Shown: positions 8,604-17,917 of the stretch, piece after piece | Position numbering within the stretch: position 1 is the stretch's first letter | Layout: every line of letters starts with the position of its first letter | Source: Occultella kanbiaonis | GTDB lineage: Bacteria > Actinomycetota > Actinomycetes > Actinomycetales > Beutenbergiaceae | Direction: 5' to 3' | DNA: 64,000 bases | NCBI RefSeq assembly: GCF_009708215.1 | Contig: NZ_CP046175.1 | Span: 3,844,001-3,908,000 of the forward strand | Translations under genes and position numbers: made by a program | Notes under the pieces: model-generated | What the model was told of the DNA's origin: nothing | The model's database searches: none | What the model saw: the letters and a program-made list of their open reading frames with translations, nothing else

Positions 8604-9785
8604 TCACCCGGCGGTCGGGATGTCCAGCCAGGTGCTCCCACCCTGGGCGCTCTCCTCGACGGCGGCAAGGACCCGCTGCACGGCGAGCCCGTCGGCGAAG
8701 GAGGGCTCGGGCTGCTCGCCGGCGGCGACCGCGGTGACCAGGTCGACGACCTGGTGCGTGAAGGCGTGCTCGTAGCCCAGCCCGTGCCCGGCGGGCCACC
8801 AGGCGGAGATGAACGGGTGCTCCGGTTCGGTGACGAGGATCCGGCGGTAGCCGGCGGTGCGCGCGTCCTCGCCGGCGTCGAAGTACTCGAGGACGTTCAG
8901 ATCCTCGAGGTCGAACGCCAGGGATCCCGCCGACCCGTTGATCTCGAACCGCAGCCCGTTCTTGCGTCCCCAGGCGAACCGCGTGGCCTCGAACGTACCG
9001 ATCGCGCCGCCGGCGAGCCGGGCCAGCCAGATGGACGCGTCATCGACCGTCACCGGTCCGAGCTCGGCTCCCCCGGTGCCGGACAGGCCGGCGAACTCGG
9101 TGGCGACCGGCCGCTCCTTCACGAACGTCTCGGTGAGGCCCACCACGCCGGTGATCGCCTGGCCGGTCACGAACTGGATCAGATCGGTGATGTGTGCGCC
9201 GATGTCCCCGAGCGCGCCCGACCCGGCCCTGGTCTTGTCCAGGCGCCAGGACAGCGGCGCACTGGCGTCCGCGATCCAGTCCTGGAGGTACTGGGCCCGT
9301 ACCTGCCGGATGGTGCCGAGGCGACCTTCGGCGATGAGCTGGCGGGCGAACTGGACGGCGGGCACCCGGCGGTAGGTGAAGCCCACCATGGCGAGGACGC
9401 CGTTGGCCCGGGCAGCCTCCGCGGCGGCGGCCATCTGTTCGGCCTCGGCGACGGTGTTCGCCAGCGGCTTCTCGCAGAGCACGTGCTTGCCGGCCTCGAG
9501 GGCCGCGATCGCGATCTCGGCGTGGGTGTCACCCGGGGTGCACACGTCCACCAGGTCCACGTCGTCGCGGGTGATCGCGGCCTGCCAGTCCGTCTCGGTG
9601 TGCCGCCAGTCCAGCTTCGCCGCCGCCGCGGCCAACGCCTCCGGGTTCCGACCGCAGATCACCTGCTGGACCGGGGTGAGCGGCAGATCGAAGAAGCGGG
9701 GCGCATTGCGCCACGCCTGCGAGTGCGCGGCGCCCATGAAGGCGTACCCGATCATTGCGACGTTCAAGGGTGGACTGGCGGTCAT
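8604..9785 (-). CDS. Gfo/Idh/MocA-family NAD(P)-dependent oxidoreductase
   Basis: A 393-residue dehydrogenase. The N-terminal Rossmann fold begins '[19 protein letters not shown]', a looser variant of the usual GxGxxG loop. The family EKP motif is seen in '[11 protein letters not shown]', and an alpha/beta C-terminal domain carries '[17 protein letters not shown]', with the conserved Asp/His used in catalysis by this family. Such enzymes oxidise inositols, glucose or other sugars. The ATG at 9785 has AGGAGAGAG upstream. It lies between the transporter's binding protein and the isomerase, so it probably performs the first oxidation of the imported substrate. Confidence 0.9.
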   Translation of the reverse strand: MTASPPLNVAMIGYAFMGAAHSQAWRNAPRFFDLPLTPVQQVICGRNPEALAAAAAKLDWRHTETDWQAAITRDDVDLVDVCTPGDTHAEIAIAALEAGKHVLCEKPLANTVAEAEQMAAAAEAARANGVLAMVGFTYRRVPAVQFARQLIAEGRLGTIRQVRAQYLQDWIADASAPLSWRLDKTRAGSGALGDIGAHITDLIQFVTGQAITGVVGLTETFVKERPVATEFAGLSGTGGAELGPVTVDDASIWLARLAGGAIGTFEATRFAWGRKNGLRFEINGSAGSLAFDLEDLNVLEYFDAGEDARTAGYRRILVTEPEHPFISAWWPAGHGLGYEHAFTHQVVDLVTAVAAGEQPEPSFADGLAVQRVLAAVEESAQGGSTWLDIPTAG

Positions 9786-9891
9786 CGAATTCTCTCTCCT
9801 CAGTGTTGTTCTCATGCGGGGGGCCGTGGCGACCGTTCTGGTCACCACGGCCCCGTTCCGGACGGCCGATCACGGCCGCCGGACGAACAGG

Positions 9892-10956
9892 TCAGGACTG
9901 GAAGGCCGTGGGTAGATACTGCTCCACGTTCTCCGAGGTCACGACCGGGGCGTACAACTGGACCAGTCGCGGCACCTCGACCTCGACGAGGTCGGCGAGG
10001 GCGCGCTGCTGCACGACGAGGCGGGCCAGGGCGATGCCGTCCGCCGCCTGGGTGGCCGGGTAGATGACGGTGGCCTGCACGACGGAGTCGCCCGAGGCGA
10101 TCAGCTCCATCATGTTCGCCGAGCCGGCGCCGCCGACCATGACGAACTCGTCCCTTCCGGCGGCCTCGATGGCCGCGAGCACACCGACGCCCTGGTCGTC
10201 ATCGTGGTTCCAGAGGGCGTCGATCTGCGGCGCCGCCTGGAGCAGGTTCGATGCCGCCGCCTCGCCGCCCTGGATCGTGAAGTCGGCGGCGACCCGGTTG
10301 TCGACGGTCTGGCCGCACTCCGCCAGCGCGTCGGAGAAGCCCTGGCTGCGATCCTGGGTGAGCGGCAGCGAGTCGATCCCGGCGATCTCGGCGACCACGG
10401 CGTCGGGGTTGTCGCCGACCTGCTCGCAGATGTACTGCCCGGCGCTGACCCCCATTCCGTAGTTGTCACCGAGCACCGTCACCCGGGCCGCGTTCGGGTC
10501 GGAGAACTCGCGGTCGACGTTCACCACGACGATGCCCGCCTCCATGGCGCGCAGCGCCACCTCGGTGAGCGCGGCGCCATCGAACGGCAGCAGCACGATC
10601 GCGTCGACGCCGTCGTTGATGAACGTCTCGACCTGGCTGATCTGCAGGTTCACGTCGTTGGTGCCCTCGGCGACGCGGAGCTCGACGTCCGAGTACTCGG
10701 CCGCGTGTTCCTCGGCGGCGCTCGTGATGGCCCCCATCCAGCCGTGGTCGGCGGCCGGTGCGGAGAACCCGATCACCACCGTCTCACCGGCCTCGGCGTT
10801 CGGGTTGCCGCCACCACCGCCGCCGGTGTCCTCGCTGGTCCCACCCTCCTCGGGTGGTGGTTCGTTGCTGGTGCAGCCGGCCGTGAACGTAGCCACGGCG
10901 GCCAGACCCGCGACTCCGACGAGCAGGCGTCGGCGCAACGTCATCGGTGCAGACAT
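9892..10956 (-). CDS. Sugar ABC transporter substrate-binding lipoprotein (ribose/inositol type)
   Basis: A 354-residue exported lipoprotein: a basic N-terminus, hydrophobic core and lipobox TAGC with Cys at ~28, then a Pro/Glu/Gly-rich linker and a periplasmic-binding-protein type 1 (Peripla_BP_4) domain. Family features include 'ISQVETFINDGVDAIVLLPFDG', 'GDNYGMGVSAGQYI' and 'WNHDDDQGVGVLAAIEAAG'. It captures a sugar or cyclitol outside the membrane and hands it to the permease encoded next door. The start is preceded by AAGGAGGAAC. It is third in the operon after the ATPase and permease. Confidence 0.93.
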   Translation of the reverse strand: MSAPMTLRRRLLVGVAGLAAVATFTAGCTSNEPPPEEGGTSEDTGGGGGGNPNAEAGETVVIGFSAPAADHGWMGAITSAAEEHAAEYSDVELRVAEGTNDVNLQISQVETFINDGVDAIVLLPFDGAALTEVALRAMEAGIVVVNVDREFSDPNAARVTVLGDNYGMGVSAGQYICEQVGDNPDAVVAEIAGIDSLPLTQDRSQGFSDALAECGQTVDNRVAADFTIQGGEAAASNLLQAAPQIDALWNHDDDQGVGVLAAIEAAGRDEFVMVGGAGSANMMELIASGDSVVQATVIYPATQAADGIALARLVVQQRALADLVEVEVPRLVQLYAPVVTSENVEQYLPTAFQS

Positions 10957-10998
10957 GTGTTCCTCCTTGTGGGTGGGGTTGAGGCGGGGTGGGTCCGA

Positions 10999-12024
10999 CT
11001 ACGGGGATGAGGAGCCGGGACGGTTCGCGAAGCGCTGCTGGAGCAGCACGGCGATGACGATGATCGCTCCCTTGACGATGGCCTGAGCCGAGATCGAGAG
11101 GTTGTTCAGCGTGAAGATGTTGTTCAGCGTCGAGAAGATCAGGACGCCGAGCACGGTGCCCACGATCGTGCCCCGACCGCCGATGAGCAGGGTGCCCCCG
11201 ACCACGACCGCGGCGATCGCGTCGAGTTCGTACAGCGAGCCGTGCGTGGAACTGCCGACCGTGGTGCGGGCGATCATCATGGCTCCGGCCAGGCCGGAGC
11301 AGAACCCACACAGCACATACAGGGCGACCGTGTGCGTACGCACCCGGATCCCGGCCAGGCGGGCGGCCTCGACGTTCCCGCCGACGGCGATCGTGCGGCG
11401 CCCGAACGTGGTCCGGTTCAGCAGCACCCAGCCCGCGGCGGCCACGATCAGGAAGACCCAGACCAGCGTGGGCAGGCCGAGCGGCCGGGCCTGGAAGAAG
11501 TCCGTGAACGGCGGCACGTCGAGGATCTGCGAGCGCTTCTTGGAGATGATCTCCGCCAGTCCGCGCGCGGCGACCATCATGGCCAGGGTCGCGATGAACG
11601 CGACCACCTTGCCGTACGCGACCAGGATCCCGCTGACCAGGCCGCAGGCCGCCCCGACGGCGCAGGCGGTGAAGACGACGACGAGCCAGTGCACGTCACC
11701 GGCGATCGTCTGGGTGGCGATCGTCGATGCCCAGACCGAGGCGAGACCGAGTACGGATCCGACCGACAGGTCGATGCCGCCGCCGGTGATGACGAACGTC
11801 ATGCCGACGCTGACCACGCCGATGACCGAGGCGAACCGCAGGATCGTGACGAAGTTGTCGCCGTCGAGGAAGCGGACGTCGGCGGTGAACCACCCGACCG
11901 CGCACAGGACGAGCAGCGCGATGACGAGCCCGAGGTTGCGGGCCAGCGAGCCCGGGAGGGTGAATCTGCCGGGGCGTTCATGGATCGTCTCGGCCGGCGG
12001 TGCCGGGTCTGTGAAGGCGCTCAC
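10999..12024 (-). CDS. Sugar ABC transporter permease (RbsC/XylH type)
   Basis: A 341-residue inner-membrane permease of the branched-chain/ribose class. It has roughly ten hydrophobic segments with the family motifs 'VGMTFVITGGGIDLSVGS' and 'ELDAIAAVVVGGTLLIGGRG'. The GTG start at 12024 overlaps the ATPase stop by 4 bp (GTGA), which supports this start over the much longer open frame upstream. It forms the membrane channel for the sugar bound by the lipoprotein encoded at 9892-10956. Confidence 0.92.
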   Translation of the reverse strand: MSAFTDPAPPAETIHERPGRFTLPGSLARNLGLVIALLVLCAVGWFTADVRFLDGDNFVTILRFASVIGVVSVGMTFVITGGGIDLSVGSVLGLASVWASTIATQTIAGDVHWLVVVFTACAVGAACGLVSGILVAYGKVVAFIATLAMMVAARGLAEIISKKRSQILDVPPFTDFFQARPLGLPTLVWVFLIVAAAGWVLLNRTTFGRRTIAVGGNVEAARLAGIRVRTHTVALYVLCGFCSGLAGAMMIARTTVGSSTHGSLYELDAIAAVVVGGTLLIGGRGTIVGTVLGVLIFSTLNNIFTLNNLSISAQAIVKGAIIVIAVLLQQRFANRPGSSSP

Positions 12025-13532
12025 GCGGCTTCTCCTTCCATGACGAGGTCGAGGACGCGGTGTTCGTCGATCTCGTGGGCCGGTCCGGTGTGGACCACCC
12101 GCCCGTCGGCGATGACGTGGATGGTGTCGCTCATGCCGAGCACCTCGGGCAGTTCGCTGGAGACCACGAGGATGGCGGTGCCCGCGGCGGCGAGCGCGGC
12201 GATCAGCTGGTAGATCTCGGCCCGGGCGCCGACGTCCACGCCGCGGGTGGGCTCGTCCAGGACCAGTACCCGGCATCCGTGCTCGAGCCAGCGGCCGAGC
12301 AGGATCTTCTGCTGATTGCCCCCGGAGAGTGTCCTGGTCACCCTGTTCGGGTCCGCCGGGTGGAGCTGGAGCCCGGCGATCTGCCGGTCGGCGGCCCGGC
12401 GCTCGCGCAGTTCGTCCAGGAATCCACCCCGGGCGAACCGGGCGAACGAGGACAGGGTGATATTCCGGTAGACAGGTTCGTCCAGGAGCAGGCCCTGGCT
12501 CTTGCGCTCCTCCGGGCACAGCCCCACGCCGGCGGCCACGGCGGCCGTGACCGAGCCCGGCCGCAGCGGGGCGCCGTCCACCCAGACCCGGCCGGTGCTG
12601 GCGCGTCGTGCGCCGCAGATGGTCTCCAGGATCTCCGAACGACCCGAACCGACCAGGCCGGCGAGCCCGACGATCTCGCCGGCCCGGATCCGCAGAGACA
12701 CGTCCTCGAAGATCCCCGCCGCGGACAGGCCCTCCGCGACCAGGACATCCGGGGCGTCCGGGGCGACCGCCGGACGCGGTGGGAACACGTACTCCTCGGT
12801 GCGGCCCGTCATCAGGGTGATCAGTTCCCTGGTCGATGTCTGCTCGACCGGGATCCCGGTCGCGACGGTCTGCCCGTTCTTCAGCACCGTGATGCGGTCC
12901 CCGATCTGGCGGATCTCCTCGAGGCGGTGCGAGATGTAGATGATCGCCACCCCCGAGGAGGTGACCTCACGCACGACCCGGAACAGGGTGGCGACCTCCT
13001 CGGAGTCGAGCACCGCCGAGGGTTCGTCCATCACGATCAGGCGCGCCTGGCGCGACAGTGCGCGGGCCATCGAGACGATCTGCTTGCCGGCTGCGGACAG
13101 GTTCCCCACCTCGGTCCGCGGCGAGATATCCGGGTGCCCCAGCTGCCCGAGCAGGTCGCGCGTGCGACGCACCATGGCCCCGGAATTGCTCACGCCCGCG
13201 GTGGAGAGCTCGTGGCCGAGGAACACGTTCTCGGCGACCGTGAGGCCGTCGACGACATCCAGTTCCTGGTACATCGTGGCGATCCCCAGCCGCAGGGCGG
13301 CCACGGGGCTCGTGATCGCGACCGGTTGCCCGTCGATCTCGATCTGGCCGGCGTTGGGCTGGTGTGCCCCCGCGAGGACCTTGATGAGGGTCGACTTCCC
13401 GGCCCCGTTCTGGCCGAGGACGCAGTGCACCTCGCCGGTGCGCACCTCGAGGTCCACCCCGTCCAGGGCCCTGGCCCCCGGGAAGTGCTTGACGATGCCA
13501 CGCATTGTCAGGAACGCGTCGTCGCTGACCAT
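12021..13532 (-). CDS. Sugar ABC transporter ATP-binding protein (RbsA/MglA type, two ABC domains)
   Basis: A 503-residue protein with two fused ABC domains, as usual for ribose/galactose-type importers. The first has Walker A 'GQNGAGKSTL', signature-like 'LSAAGKQIVSMARALS' and Walker B 'LIVMDEPSA'. The second has a degenerate P-loop 'GLVGSGRSEI', signature 'LSGGNQQKILLGRWL' and 'VLVLDEPTRGVDVGA'. The degenerate second P-loop is normal for this class. It is the first gene of the five-gene operon. The ATG lacks a Shine-Dalgarno sequence but has a -10 hexamer seven bases away, suggesting a leaderless transcript. Confidence 0.94.
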   Translation of the reverse strand: MVSDDAFLTMRGIVKHFPGARALDGVDLEVRTGEVHCVLGQNGAGKSTLIKVLAGAHQPNAGQIEIDGQPVAITSPVAALRLGIATMYQELDVVDGLTVAENVFLGHELSTAGVSNSGAMVRRTRDLLGQLGHPDISPRTEVGNLSAAGKQIVSMARALSRQARLIVMDEPSAVLDSEEVATLFRVVREVTSSGVAIIYISHRLEEIRQIGDRITVLKNGQTVATGIPVEQTSTRELITLMTGRTEEYVFPPRPAVAPDAPDVLVAEGLSAAGIFEDVSLRIRAGEIVGLAGLVGSGRSEILETICGARRASTGRVWVDGAPLRPGSVTAAVAAGVGLCPEERKSQGLLLDEPVYRNITLSSFARFARGGFLDELRERRAADRQIAGLQLHPADPNRVTRTLSGGNQQKILLGRWLEHGCRVLVLDEPTRGVDVGARAEIYQLIAALAAAGTAILVVSSELPEVLGMSDTIHVIADGRVVHTGPAHEIDEHRVLDLVMEGEAA

Positions 13533-13539
13533 GCCGCCG

Positions 13540-13569
13540 AACCTAGGGCGCCCTTCTGCCTGCCGTCAA
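13540..13569 (-). promoter_or_regulatory. Promoter of the sugar ABC operon, probably leaderless
   Basis: On the minus strand a -35 TTGACG (13569-13564) and a -10 TAGGTT (13545-13540) are separated by 18 bp. Only 7 bases separate the -10 from the ATG at 13532, so transcription should begin at or next to the start codon. Leaderless transcripts are frequent in actinobacteria. Confidence 0.6.
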
Positions 13570-13612
13570 GCAAAAGTCGGCGGCTCGGCCTTCTGTGACC
13601 GATCCGTGACCC

Positions 13613-13618
13613 TATAGT
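13613..13618 (+). promoter_or_regulatory. Candidate -10 element of the ROK regulator gene
   Basis: TATAGT at 13613-13618 lies 24 bases before the GTG start, which has AGGAGG in front. Two copies of (T/C)GTGACC, at ~13594 and ~13605, precede it and might form part of an operator. The 110-bp divergent region controls both the regulator and the sugar operon. Confidence 0.45.
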
Positions 13619-13642
13619 TGTCGTTCGCCGCTAGGAGGACCC

Positions 13643-14824
13643 GTGGGTGAGACCCGCCGACCGACTGCCGCGCCCGCCGGGTTGAGCGCGGTGCTGGCGC
13701 TGCTTCGCGACGGCGTGCCGCGTTCACGTGCCGAGCTGGTGGCACAGACGGGTCACGCCCGCTCGACGATCGCCCAGCGCATCGACCTGCTCCTCGAGAG
13801 CGGACTGTTGGCCCACGGCGGTGCCGCCACCTCCACGGGTGGACGCCCCCCGGAGATCTTCGCGTTCGCCCCCGCCTCACGGATCATCCTCGCGGCGGAC
13901 ATCGGCGCGGCACACCTGCAGGTGGCCGTGACCGACCTCGGCGGGACGATCCTGGCCCAGCGGCGTGAGGTCGCCGCGATCGCCGACGGACCCGAGGCGA
14001 TCCTCGCGCACGTGGGTGCTCTCGGCTTCGAGCTGCTCGAGGAGGTCGGGCGGCCGCGGCGCGACCTCGTGGGGGTCGGTGTCGGCGTGCCGGGGCCGGT
14101 CGAACATGAGACCGGACGCCCGCGCAACCCTCCGATCATGCCGGGCTGGGACGGCGCCGACATCCCCGGCGTGCTGGCTGAGTCGTTCCGGACCCCGGTG
14201 CTGGTCGACAACGATGTGAACCTGATGGCCGCCGGTGAGCACTGGCGCCTGTATGCCGACGTCGACGACCTCGTCTTCGTCAAGGTCGCCACCGGCATCG
14301 GCGCCGGCATCATCACCGACGGCCGGGTCCATCGTGGCGCCCAGGGCGCTGCAGGGGACCTCGGGCACATCGCCGTGCCCGGCGGCGAGCCGGTGCCCTG
14401 CACCTGCGGCAACACCGGCTGCCTGGAGGCCCTTGCGAGCCGTAGCGCGCTTCGCGCGGCCTGGCTCGCCGCGGGCCGCAGCAACGAGGAGGCCGACGAC
14501 GTGTCCACCCTGATCGCCACCGGGGACACGCTGGCGCTTGAGCTCTCCCGGCGGGCCGGTCGGGACATCGGGTCCGTGCTGGCCGGCACCGTGAGCCTGC
14601 TCAACCCCTCGGTGGTGGTCATCGGCGGATCGATGGCGATGGACAACCCGGTCCTCATCGAGGCGATCAGCGACGTCATCCTGAGCCGTTCGCTGGCATT
14701 GGCGACGCGGGACCTCCGTATCGTGCGCACCGGGACCGGCGCCCGGGCGGCGGTGCTCGGCGCGAGTCGGATGGTGGCCGATCACGTGCTCTCGGACGAG
14801 GCCATCGAGTCCCTGCTGGTGTGA
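13643..14824 (+). CDS. ROK-family transcriptional regulator
   Basis: A 393-residue repressor. The N-terminal winged helix 'SRAELVAQTGHARSTIAQRI' precedes a ROK sugar-kinase-like domain with the ATPase-fold pattern 'AADIGAAHLQVAVTDLGG' and 'GVGVPGPVE', plus the zinc motif 'CTCGNTGCLEALAS'. ROK regulators sense sugars and repress neighbouring uptake operons. Divergence from the sugar ABC operon suggests local control. The GTG at 13643 follows AGGAGG. Its 3' end overlaps the convergent histidine-kinase gene by 43 bp. Confidence 0.92.
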   Translation: MGETRRPTAAPAGLSAVLALLRDGVPRSRAELVAQTGHARSTIAQRIDLLLESGLLAHGGAATSTGGRPPEIFAFAPASRIILAADIGAAHLQVAVTDLGGTILAQRREVAAIADGPEAILAHVGALGFELLEEVGRPRRDLVGVGVGVPGPVEHETGRPRNPPIMPGWDGADIPGVLAESFRTPVLVDNDVNLMAAGEHWRLYADVDDLVFVKVATGIGAGIITDGRVHRGAQGAAGDLGHIAVPGGEPVPCTCGNTGCLEALASRSALRAAWLAAGRSNEEADDVSTLIATGDTLALELSRRAGRDIGSVLAGTVSLLNPSVVVIGGSMAMDNPVLIEAISDVILSRSLALATRDLRIVRTGTGARAAVLGASRMVADHVLSDEAIESLLV

Positions 14825-17124
14825 ACCTCCCGGCCGAGACGGTCCAGTTCGGTCCGCTCGTCGCCACCGGGCCCGCTGCACAACACCGTCGCGAACACGG
14901 AGCGCCCTCGCGGCAGCAGCCGCACCGTCACCGAACCCGCTCCGTGTGCGCCCACGAGCTCGGCCAGCGCGGCGGTGAAGCCGTCCTCCAACGGCTCCAC
15001 CCGATCTGAGCGACCCGCCTGACCGGCGCGCTCCCCACGGCCGGCCGGCTCGAGCCGATCAGCACGGTCGTCGAGCAGCAGGACCTCCACGCCCCGGCGG
15101 CGGGCGGCGTCCACGGCCACTGCGACATCCGCCTCTGCCAGCGCCGGCGCCCGCAACCGGTCCCGGATGTGCGCCTCGGCGATGCGGCACTCCATCCGGT
15201 CTGCGGGGCTCAGCGGCTCGGGCGGGTCTACTGCCGCCAGCTCCACGACGCGCCGCAGGGGTGGCCCGGCCACCCGGGCGATGGCCTGCAGTTCCGTCGC
15301 GGTCCGAGCCAGTGCCACCCGCTCGGCGGCGAGCGCCCGTGCGGAGGCGGCATCGGCTCGGCGGTGGGCGGTGAGCCGGGCCGACATCCGTCGAAGCAGG
15401 GCCGACCAGGCGAGCCCCACAGCGGCTGCGGCAACCGGCAGCGAGAGGACAGCGACCACCGTCGCGGAGGGAGCGTCCACCCGTGCGCCCCAGGCGATCA
15501 CCGCGGCCGCCATCGCGCCGACCGAAGCCAGGCCCGGCCAGCGCCGCCCCCGGACCATGAGCAGCGCCGCGAGGTAGGCGCCGGTCTGCAACAACCAGGC
15601 CCGCTCCCCCGGTGCCCCACCCAGCTGGGGCAGGAGCAGGAGCGCGTTCAGTGGGGCCACGGCGGCCACCATCAGCGTCGCCCACCGGGGCAGCGGATCA
15701 TCCGCGGGTGCGCTGAGGGCGAGCGCCCCGGCGAGGCTCACGAGCAGCGCGATACCGATCGCCGCGGGCTGCGGGTACGTGTGCCAGAGCAGCGCGGACT
15801 GGACCGCTCCGGTCGCCCAGACCAGGACGAGCACCACCCGTGCGGCCGGGGTCGCGAGTCCCGAGATGCCACTACCGGCGTGGGGATCCGCGCTAGCGCC
15901 GCCGGTGGCACCACCGGTCCCCGAGCCCGTGCCGCCCATGACCGGCCCGACCCAGCTGAGCTCGACCACCGTGCCGCGGCCCCGCCCGGAACGCACCCGC
16001 GCACCGCCACCCGGCACGCCGCGCATCCGGGCGAGCACGCTGCCACGAAGGCCCAGCCGGTCCGGCGCGACATCGTCGGGGTCGAACCCGGAGCCGTCGT
16101 CCTCGACGGTCACGACCACCCGTCCCGGCTCGGCGGTGAGCCGCAGGCTGCGGCGCACGGTGCTCGCGCCGGCAACCGGCTGGGCGTGACGCAGACTGTT
16201 GTCGATCGCCTGTGCACAGGCTGCGACGAGTGCCCTCGCGGCCTGGTCGGGTGGCGCGATCCGCGTCGCCTCCGGTGGCGCGACGAACAGGAGCCCGTTC
16301 TCGCGTGCGAGCGCCACCAGGTCGGCATGAAGGTGCCCCGGCCGGCCCTCGGTGGGCGCGGCCGCGCCACGCAGGACCGCCAGTGCTCGCCCGGCCTGGG
16401 TGGCGACGGACTCGGGGATGTCCGTGGTGCGCATCCCGAGGGTCAACGCGGTCAGCACGTCGTCGTGGATGAGCGCGGTCAGCCGGGCGCGTGCCCCGGC
16501 ACGAGCGCGAGCGGCGGCGGCGAGCGCCGCATGGCGCTCGACCTCCCGTTCGGAGCTTCGCAGGGCCCGCAACTGGGCGTCGATGGCGAACACGATGACC
16601 ACGAACGCCACATTGCCCAGATGGATGATCGCCCGGAGCAGGATCTGCCCGTCGACGCTCCCGTCGACCAGGAACAGGCTCAACGGCAGGATCGCGGCCG
16701 CGATCAGCGCGTATCCGATCGCCGTCCGCCACGCCCAGGACACGGCCGCGAAGCCGACGGCCGCGGGTTCGAGCACCCACACGGACGGTTCGTCGTCGCC
16801 GCTCGACCGGGCCAGGACCCACGTCGAGACGAGCACCAGGTAGAGGATCGGGAAGCACGCCCAGCCCCGGCGCAGCAGCCGCTGCGGCAGGTGGAACGCG
16901 CCGACTGCGAGGACCACGCCGAGGCCGATCAGGGCGAGGACGCCGAGGCGCCAGCCGACCTGGGCGTGCGACCACCCGATCAGAGCGTCTCCGAGATGGA
17001 CCGCGACCAGGATCAGGGCGCCGATGGACACCATGGCACCCATCCGGCGACGCACACTCATGGCTCGCGCGGTCGCCGGATGAGTGCTCGACCCCTGCCG
17101 CCGGTCGTCGGGAGACTCGTTCAC
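14782..17124 (-). CDS. Two-component sensor histidine kinase, NarL-partner type, with a second degenerate module
   Basis: A 780-residue membrane sensor. Residues ~30-180 hold several transmembrane helices. The DHp helix 'LTALIHDDVLTALTLG' places the phospho-accepting His near 220. A HATPase domain follows with N-box 'AIDNSLRHA' (~307), G1 'EDDGSGFD' (~342) and 'GLRGSVLARMRG'. A second set of hydrophobic helices (~430-560) and a coiled-coil/ATPase-like tail come next, without a recognisable His or complete N/G boxes. The GTG start at 17124 overlaps the response-regulator stop by 4 bp. Typical NarX/DesK-type kinases have 400-500 residues, so the extra half is unusual. Confidence 0.88.
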   Translation of the reverse strand: MNESPDDRRQGSSTHPATARAMSVRRRMGAMVSIGALILVAVHLGDALIGWSHAQVGWRLGVLALIGLGVVLAVGAFHLPQRLLRRGWACFPILYLVLVSTWVLARSSGDDEPSVWVLEPAAVGFAAVSWAWRTAIGYALIAAAILPLSLFLVDGSVDGQILLRAIIHLGNVAFVVIVFAIDAQLRALRSSEREVERHAALAAAARARAGARARLTALIHDDVLTALTLGMRTTDIPESVATQAGRALAVLRGAAAPTEGRPGHLHADLVALARENGLLFVAPPEATRIAPPDQAARALVAACAQAIDNSLRHAQPVAGASTVRRSLRLTAEPGRVVVTVEDDGSGFDPDDVAPDRLGLRGSVLARMRGVPGGGARVRSGRGRGTVVELSWVGPVMGGTGSGTGGATGGASADPHAGSGISGLATPAARVVLVLVWATGAVQSALLWHTYPQPAAIGIALLVSLAGALALSAPADDPLPRWATLMVAAVAPLNALLLLPQLGGAPGERAWLLQTGAYLAALLMVRGRRWPGLASVGAMAAAVIAWGARVDAPSATVVAVLSLPVAAAAVGLAWSALLRRMSARLTAHRRADAASARALAAERVALARTATELQAIARVAGPPLRRVVELAAVDPPEPLSPADRMECRIAEAHIRDRLRAPALAEADVAVAVDAARRRGVEVLLLDDRADRLEPAGRGERAGQAGRSDRVEPLEDGFTAALAELVGAHGAGSVTVRLLPRGRSVFATVLCSGPGGDERTELDRLGREVHTSRDSMASSEST

Positions 17125-17795
17125 CCCGGTCCTGGCAGCACGCCGTCCTCCACGGCGCGCATGTACAACTCCACCTTCGTGTGCGCCGGGCGCTCCACGG
17201 CGGCGTACTTCACGCGGATGCGGCGGATGTGGTCGAGCACCGTCTCCCGGGACACGCCCAACAGCCGGGCCACCCGGTCGGCCTTCTCCCCGGATGCGTA
17301 CAGCTCCAGCACCTGCCGCTCGCGGGGGGACAGCCCAGGGGCGTGCGGGTCACTGTCCACGGCCGCGGCCCACTCCGTGGAGGCGACCACCTCGCCGCGG
17401 CAGACGTGTCGCAGGGCCTCGAGCAGTTGCTCCGAGTCCTCGGACTTGCGGACCATGCCGGCGATCCCGGCGCGTGCCGCCGCGCGCACCAGGTCCACGT
17501 CGTCGCCCGAGGTGAAGGCAAGGACCTCGGCGCCCGTCTGCCGCAGCCGGCTGATGTTCTGCCAGACGGAGGAGCCGTCCGCCAGGCGCAGGTCCAGCAG
17601 CACCACGTCCAGATCCGCGCTACCAGCGAGCAGGTCCGCCACCGTGGGCTCGGCGGCCACGAACTCCAGGTCCGGATGGTCGGCAAGGAGGGCACGCACG
17701 CCGAGGCCGACCACGGCATGATCGTCCACGAGGCCGATCCGGGAGACCGTGCGCGGGTCCGCCGCGGCTTCGACCCGCCTTGAGTCAACCGTCAT
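17121..17795 (-). CDS. Response regulator, NarL/LuxR family
   Basis: A 224-residue two-component regulator. The receiver domain has the acidic pocket 'GLVDDHAVVG', phospho-acceptor Asp in 'VVLLDLRLADG' and the conserved Lys in 'GMVRKSED'. The C-terminal LuxR helix-turn-helix is 'LSPRERQVLELYASGEKADR' onward. I start at the ATG at 17795 (AGAGGGA upstream); an in-frame upstream start at 17831 is possible. It is coupled to the histidine kinase by a GTGA overlap and divergent from the AbgT/aminopeptidase genes, which it may control through the palindrome at 17918-17950. Confidence 0.92.
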   Translation of the reverse strand: MTVDSRRVEAAADPRTVSRIGLVDDHAVVGLGVRALLADHPDLEFVAAEPTVADLLAGSADLDVVLLDLRLADGSSVWQNISRLRQTGAEVLAFTSGDDVDLVRAAARAGIAGMVRKSEDSEQLLEALRHVCRGEVVASTEWAAAVDSDPHAPGLSPRERQVLELYASGEKADRVARLLGVSRETVLDHIRRIRVKYAAVERPAHTKVELYMRAVEDGVLPGPG

Positions 17796-17917
17796 CGAGT
17801 CGTCCCTCTTGTCATCTTGCGTTCGAGCCACCGGCTGGGCGCCCCGCCCGCCCCCGGTCCCGTGCGCCCACCCTAGCCATATCTGGGCGCTCGCAGTCGG
17901 CGGGTCGATCGACGCGA

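Noticed and set aside
15169-17721. 850-codon plus-strand open frame across the histidine kinase
   Set aside because: Antisense to the kinase and regulator, which carry complete catalytic motifs; no recognisable protein features.
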